A stretch of 64,000 bases of DNA from Amycolatopsis acidicola (GTDB lineage Bacteria > Actinomycetota > Actinomycetes > Mycobacteriales > Pseudonocardiaceae): NCBI RefSeq assembly GCF_007713735.2, contig NZ_VMNW02000012.1, positions 80,544-144,543 of the forward strand. Direction: 5' to 3'. The stretch's first letter is position 1. Each line of letters begins with the position of its first letter. The translations under genes were made by a program, and so were the position numbers. Of the stretch, positions 60,721-64,000 are shown in pieces. Below the pieces are notes generated by a model that did not search any database, was not told where the DNA came from, and saw only the letters and a list, made by a program, of their open reading frames with translations.

Positions 60721-61790
60721 CCGCCGCACCGTCCTTTGAGGACTTGCTCGGCAGGCCGGGCCTGGCGTGGATGGGGCAGAACACCACCCACCTCGAACCG
60801 CCGCCGGAGGTCACCGAAGCGCTGCTGCGCAGCACTCGCGAGCGCGAGTTCCAGCTTTACGCGCCCGCGCTCGGCTTTTCGCGGTTGCGTGAGCTGATCG
60901 TGCGCGATCTCGGGCTCGCGGGCGCGGACGCCTGGGTCACCGACGGCGCGGTCGGCGGACTGCACCACATCTGCACCGCGCTCGCGACCGACCTCAGCCG
61001 GGTCGTGACCACCGACCCCGGCTGGCCGTGGCCCGGCAGGTTCGCCGGTTTCTCCGGGACCCCGGTGTCCACTGTGGACGTCTATCCGGCGGGAAAGGCG
61101 ACCGCGGCGGGATTCGCGGAGGTGATCGAACCCGGTTCGCTGATCTACCTCATCGACCCGCTCAACCCGCTCGGCGCCCGGTACGACCGCGCGGAGCTCG
61201 AAGCCATCGTCGAACTGGCCCGCGACACGAGGTCGCTGATCGTCCACGACTGCACCTACCGGCATTTCGCGGACGGGCACACGCTCGTGGCCGGGCTGTA
61301 CCCGGAAGGCACCTTCACCACCTACAGCTTCTCCAAGTGGCTCGGTCTCGCCGGGTTGCGGCTCGGGGCGGTGGTGGCGCGGCCGGATCTGCTGGCACGG
61401 CTGACGAAGGTGCCGTCCAACCCGCTCGGCGCCAACATCCAGGCCCAGCGCGCGGCGATCGCGGGCCTCACCGTCAAGGAACCGTGGCTCGAACGAGTCC
61501 GCGCCGCGAACCGGCGCAACCAGGAGATCGTCCGCCACGCCACCGAAACCAGCGGGTTCGGCTCGGTCCTGGTCTGGCCTTCGCACGGCAACTTCGTCGC
61601 CGTCGAGGTCGGGCCGGGGCTGGCCGAGGCGGTGTGCGCGGCGATGCTGGAGCACGACGTCTTCATCCGGCCGGGCACCTACCAGTCACCGCGATCCGGC
61701 GACCGGTTCGTCAAGGTCAGCACCTCCGTGCCGGTCGAATGGGCCGAACGGTTCGCCGTCGCCTGGGCGAAGCTCGAGGTGTGGCCATGA
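60717..61790 (+). CDS. PLP-dependent aminotransferase class I/II
   Basis: 357 aa, fold type I. Landmarks are VTDGAVGGLHHICTALATDL, LIDPLNPLGARYDRAELEAI (Asn for the PLP phosphate/ring), IVHDCTYRHFADGH (Asp and Tyr) and YSFSKWLGLAGLRLGAVVA with the Schiff-base Lys near 206. Final RPGTYQSPRSGDRFVKVS. It transfers an amino group from an amino acid-like intermediate. ATGA overlaps on both sides. Confidence 0.88.
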   Translation: MTAAPSFEDLLGRPGLAWMGQNTTHLEPPPEVTEALLRSTREREFQLYAPALGFSRLRELIVRDLGLAGADAWVTDGAVGGLHHICTALATDLSRVVTTDPGWPWPGRFAGFSGTPVSTVDVYPAGKATAAGFAEVIEPGSLIYLIDPLNPLGARYDRAELEAIVELARDTRSLIVHDCTYRHFADGHTLVAGLYPEGTFTTYSFSKWLGLAGLRLGAVVARPDLLARLTKVPSNPLGANIQAQRAAIAGLTVKEPWLERVRAANRRNQEIVRHATETSGFGSVLVWPSHGNFVAVEVGPGLAEAVCAAMLEHDVFIRPGTYQSPRSGDRFVKVSTSVPVEWAERFAVAWAKLEVWP

Positions 61791-63202
61791 CCCGGTTCGC
61801 GACGCTGGACCTCGACCAGTACCGCGCGGCGGGCGGGCTGGAGCTGGGTCGCCGGGTCGCGTCCGGGGAACTTTCGCCCGTCCAGCTCGCCGAGTGCGCG
61901 CTCCACCTCGCGAGCGAAGCCGAACCGCGAATCAACGCCTACGCGGCGTTGCTCACCGAACGCGCGCTACGTGACGCTGCCGAGCGGGAGGCCGAAGCCC
62001 GTGCCGGGCAGGTGCGCGGACCACTGCACGGGGTGCCGATCGCCATCAAGGACAACATGCCGTACCAGGGCGAACCGACCTGGAAAGGGTCACGGACCAC
62101 AACCGACACCCCGGCCGGGACGTCGGCGCCGATGGTCTCGCGGCTGCTCGGCGCCGGAGCCGTCGTGATCGGCCGGACGACCACCCCGGAGTTCGGCTGG
62201 AAGGGCACCGGCAGCTCGCCCCGCACCGGAATCACGCGCAACCCGTGGAATCCGGCGTGGAACCCGGGCGGGTCCAGCGCGGGCTCCGGCGCCACCGTCG
62301 CGTCGGGCGCGGTGCCGATCGCCACCGGAACCGACGCCGGGGGATCGGTCCGCATCCCCGCGGCCTTCTGCGGGGTCGTGGGCATGAAGCCGACGCTGGG
62401 GGCGATCCCGGTCTGGCCCGGCACCGTGAACGAATCCCTTTCCCACGCCGGCCCGATCACGCGGTCGGTCGAGGACGCGGCGGCCGTGTTCGATCTCGTG
62501 CGTGGCCCCGATCCGCGCGACCCCCAGTCGTATTGGTCGCGGCCGCCCGCTTCGGTGCCGGACCGGCCCCGGGTCGGCCTGGTGCGTGCCCCATTCGGCA
62601 TTGAGCCGTCCGGCGCCGTGGAGTCCGTCTTCGCCGATGCGCTCGCGTTGCTCGCACCGGTCACGGATCTGCACGAGACGAAACTCCCGGCACCGTTGCC
62701 GCGCGAGGTGTTCGAGGCGCTGTGGGTGACCGGGCGCGGGCTCGGTTTCCGCCATCTCGTCGCCGAGCACGCGGACATCATGGACCCGGGCCTGGCGCGC
62801 CTGGCCACGCTCGCGGAGGAGTACTCGCTGGCTGACTACTACGACGCGCTGGCGCGGCGGCGCGAGTTCAACGCCGCGATGTCCCGTGTCTTCACCGACT
62901 TCGACCTGTTGCTCATGCCGACGATGCCGATCACGGCGTTCGCGGCCGAAGCCGAGGTGCCGCCCGGTGGTGAGGCCGGTGCTCCGCTGCCGTGGATCAC
63001 CTGGACGCCCTACACCTACCCGTTCAACATCAGCGGTCAGCCCGCGATCAGCGTCCCGTGCGGGCTCGGTGCCGGGAAAGCCCCGGCCGGGCTGCAGATC
63101 GTGGGCCCGTGGGCCGGGGACGACGCGGTCCTGGCGTTCGCGGCCCGGTGCGAGCGGGCCCTCGCGGCGGGCAACGAGGCCACGGTCGCACCGCGGTGGT
63201 GA
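61787..63202 (+). CDS. Amidase (amidase-signature family)
   Basis: 471 aa. Lys88 in GVPIAIKDNMPYQG, cis-Ser163 in GGSSAGSGATVASG and nucleophile Ser187 in GTDAGGSVRIPAAF. The C-terminal part has LLMPTMPITAF and FNISGQPAISVPCGL. It cleaves a carboxamide, perhaps the product of the M20-like or amidohydrolase step. ATG 61787 in an ATGA overlap with the aminotransferase gene. Not closely similar to the amidase at 14131. Confidence 0.9.
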   Translation: MTRFATLDLDQYRAAGGLELGRRVASGELSPVQLAECALHLASEAEPRINAYAALLTERALRDAAEREAEARAGQVRGPLHGVPIAIKDNMPYQGEPTWKGSRTTTDTPAGTSAPMVSRLLGAGAVVIGRTTTPEFGWKGTGSSPRTGITRNPWNPAWNPGGSSAGSGATVASGAVPIATGTDAGGSVRIPAAFCGVVGMKPTLGAIPVWPGTVNESLSHAGPITRSVEDAAAVFDLVRGPDPRDPQSYWSRPPASVPDRPRVGLVRAPFGIEPSGAVESVFADALALLAPVTDLHETKLPAPLPREVFEALWVTGRGLGFRHLVAEHADIMDPGLARLATLAEEYSLADYYDALARRREFNAAMSRVFTDFDLLLMPTMPITAFAAEAEVPPGGEAGAPLPWITWTPYTYPFNISGQPAISVPCGLGAGKAPAGLQIVGPWAGDDAVLAFAARCERALAAGNEATVAPRW

Positions 63203-63246
63203 CAATGAGAGCATCCGGGAGCGCCGGGCGAGGGGAGCACACAGAC

Positions 63247-63957
63247 GTGGCCGAGACACAGGCCGGGGACTCGTTGGCCGGATACCTGGCCGTCGTGTCG
63301 CCCGAGGGCGACGCCCCCGTGCAGATCAAGGAAGTCGTGTACCGCAGGCTCATGCGGGCGATCGTCGAGCTGCGTCTCGGACCGGGGCAGCAGCTGCGTG
63401 AACGGCAGCTGGCCGAGCAGATGGGCGTGTCCAAGACCCCGATCCGCGAGGCGCTGGTCCGGCTGGAGAAGGAAGGGATGGTGACGGTCGCGCCTTACCG
63501 TGGCGCGATCGTGCGCGGGTACACCCACACCGATGTGCGGGAAATCTACGAACTGCGCGAGCTCCTCGAAGGCTTCTGCGCCCGCCGCGCGGCGATGCGC
63601 ATCGACGACGCCGACGAAGCGGCCCTCCGGGCGAACGTGCGCCGGAGCAGGCAACTGCTGGATTCCGGGGAAACCGGCGACCTGCCGGCCCTGTTCGATG
63701 ACTTCGACCGGCTGCTGTACCGGCAGGCCGCCGGGCACCGGATAGGCGCGCTGCTCGCCGAACTGGAGCTGCACCTGGAACGGCTGGGCAACATGACCGT
63801 CGGCGTGCCCGGCAGGCTCGACGCCTCGGTGCACCAACACGAAGCCATCGTGCGAGCCATCGTGCGACGCGAACCCGCCGAAGCCGAACAGGCCTGCCGC
63901 GACCACATCCGAAGCGTCTTCGCCGACCTGATCAACGAACTCCCGGAACAGTGGTGA
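63247..63957 (+). CDS. GntR-family regulator (FCD type), end of the operon
   Basis: 236 aa. QIKEVVYRRLMRAIVELRLG, LAEQMGVSKTPIREALVRLE and the FCD segments EIYELRELLEGFCARRAAM and HQHEAIVRAIVRREPAEAEQ. GTG 63247 is chosen because GAGGGGAG lies 9 nt upstream; ATG 63205 is in frame but lacks an SD. It closes the operon that begins at 54181 and is the best candidate for binding the TGAGATCTCA sites at 53982 and 54148. The remaining 43 bp of the window show nothing. Confidence 0.88.
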   Translation: MAETQAGDSLAGYLAVVSPEGDAPVQIKEVVYRRLMRAIVELRLGPGQQLRERQLAEQMGVSKTPIREALVRLEKEGMVTVAPYRGAIVRGYTHTDVREIYELRELLEGFCARRAAMRIDDADEAALRANVRRSRQLLDSGETGDLPALFDDFDRLLYRQAAGHRIGALLAELELHLERLGNMTVGVPGRLDASVHQHEAIVRAIVRREPAEAEQACRDHIRSVFADLINELPEQW

Positions 63958-64000
63958 CGGGTGGCGGGCATGTCCTGGTCCCACCCCACCACCCGACCAC

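Overview
The window is high-GC DNA with dense, overlapping genes, many GTG starts and Shine-Dalgarno (SD)-led operons. The actinobacterial conservon, the DUF3558-type lipoprotein remnant and the mix of FadR/FCD GntR and Lrp regulators point to a filamentous actinomycete, most likely Pseudonocardiaceae (Amycolatopsis-like). I see no rRNA, tRNA, insertion sequence, phage or CRISPR array. Almost the whole window is a set of catabolic operons, each beside its own regulator: five GntR and two Lrp/AsnC proteins.

Region by region. (1) 1-5574: tail of a MeaB-type GTPase, a B12-dependent acyl-CoA mutase with the residues of 2-hydroxyisobutyryl-CoA mutase, and a lactate-permease-family transporter. Then a cobalamin riboswitch, a 12-codon leader ORF, a FadR-type regulator and a 3-hydroxyisobutyryl-CoA hydrolase, coupled by GTGA overlaps. 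(2) 5590-13671: epoxide hydrolase and GntR on the minus strand, divergent from a six-gene operon (DHDPS-family aldolase, cyclase-family hydrolase, two luciferase-like monooxygenases, a crotonase, an MFS transporter) of unknown substrate. (3) 13672-17948: decayed DUF3558 lipoprotein, amidase, MFS transporter and an imidase/deacetylase, possibly a cyclic-imide pathway. Between amidase and transporter lie remnants of a duplicated amidase/MFS module. (4) 18004-20938: Lrp regulator divergent from an MdeB/AceE-like E1 enzyme. (5) 20946-28001: small membrane protein, MHYT sensor, cvnABCD conservon, a likely leaderless divergent pair (unknown protein; VOC protein) and a small membrane ORF. (6) 28020-41677: FadR regulator with two matching operators, one before an MFS transporter and one before a ten-gene CoA operon. 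That operon carries the enzyme set of the Ali/Bad cyclohexanecarboxylate route (ligase, acyl-CoA dehydrogenase, hydratase, SDR, BadI/MenB-like ring hydrolase), plus two class III CoA-transferase/racemase genes, two 3-hydroxyacyl-CoA dehydrogenases and an oxidoreductase. (7) 41775-49057: SnoaL-like protein, a repeat-rich gap, then an autoregulated GntR heading a cluster of flavin hydroxylase, signal-less NMT1-like protein, exporter, nitrilase-family amidase, DUF2848 protein and cupin. (8) 49073-51228: Lrp/LysE pair, an unknown gene and inverted arrays of 21-nt repeats. (9) 51229-63957: two amidohydrolases, an NCS1 permease, LLM and GMC oxidoreductases, aldehyde dehydrogenase, an M20 protein with altered active-site motifs, aminotransferase, amidase and GntR. 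Paired TGAGATCTCA palindromes sit in the divergent promoter region.

The operons look like a catabolic region for branched or hydroxylated acids, alicyclic acids, imides/amides and N-heterocycle-like compounds, feeding acyl-CoA metabolism. Family assignments are firm for most genes; substrates are mostly inferred from neighbours. All residue comparisons and repeat searches were done by eye.
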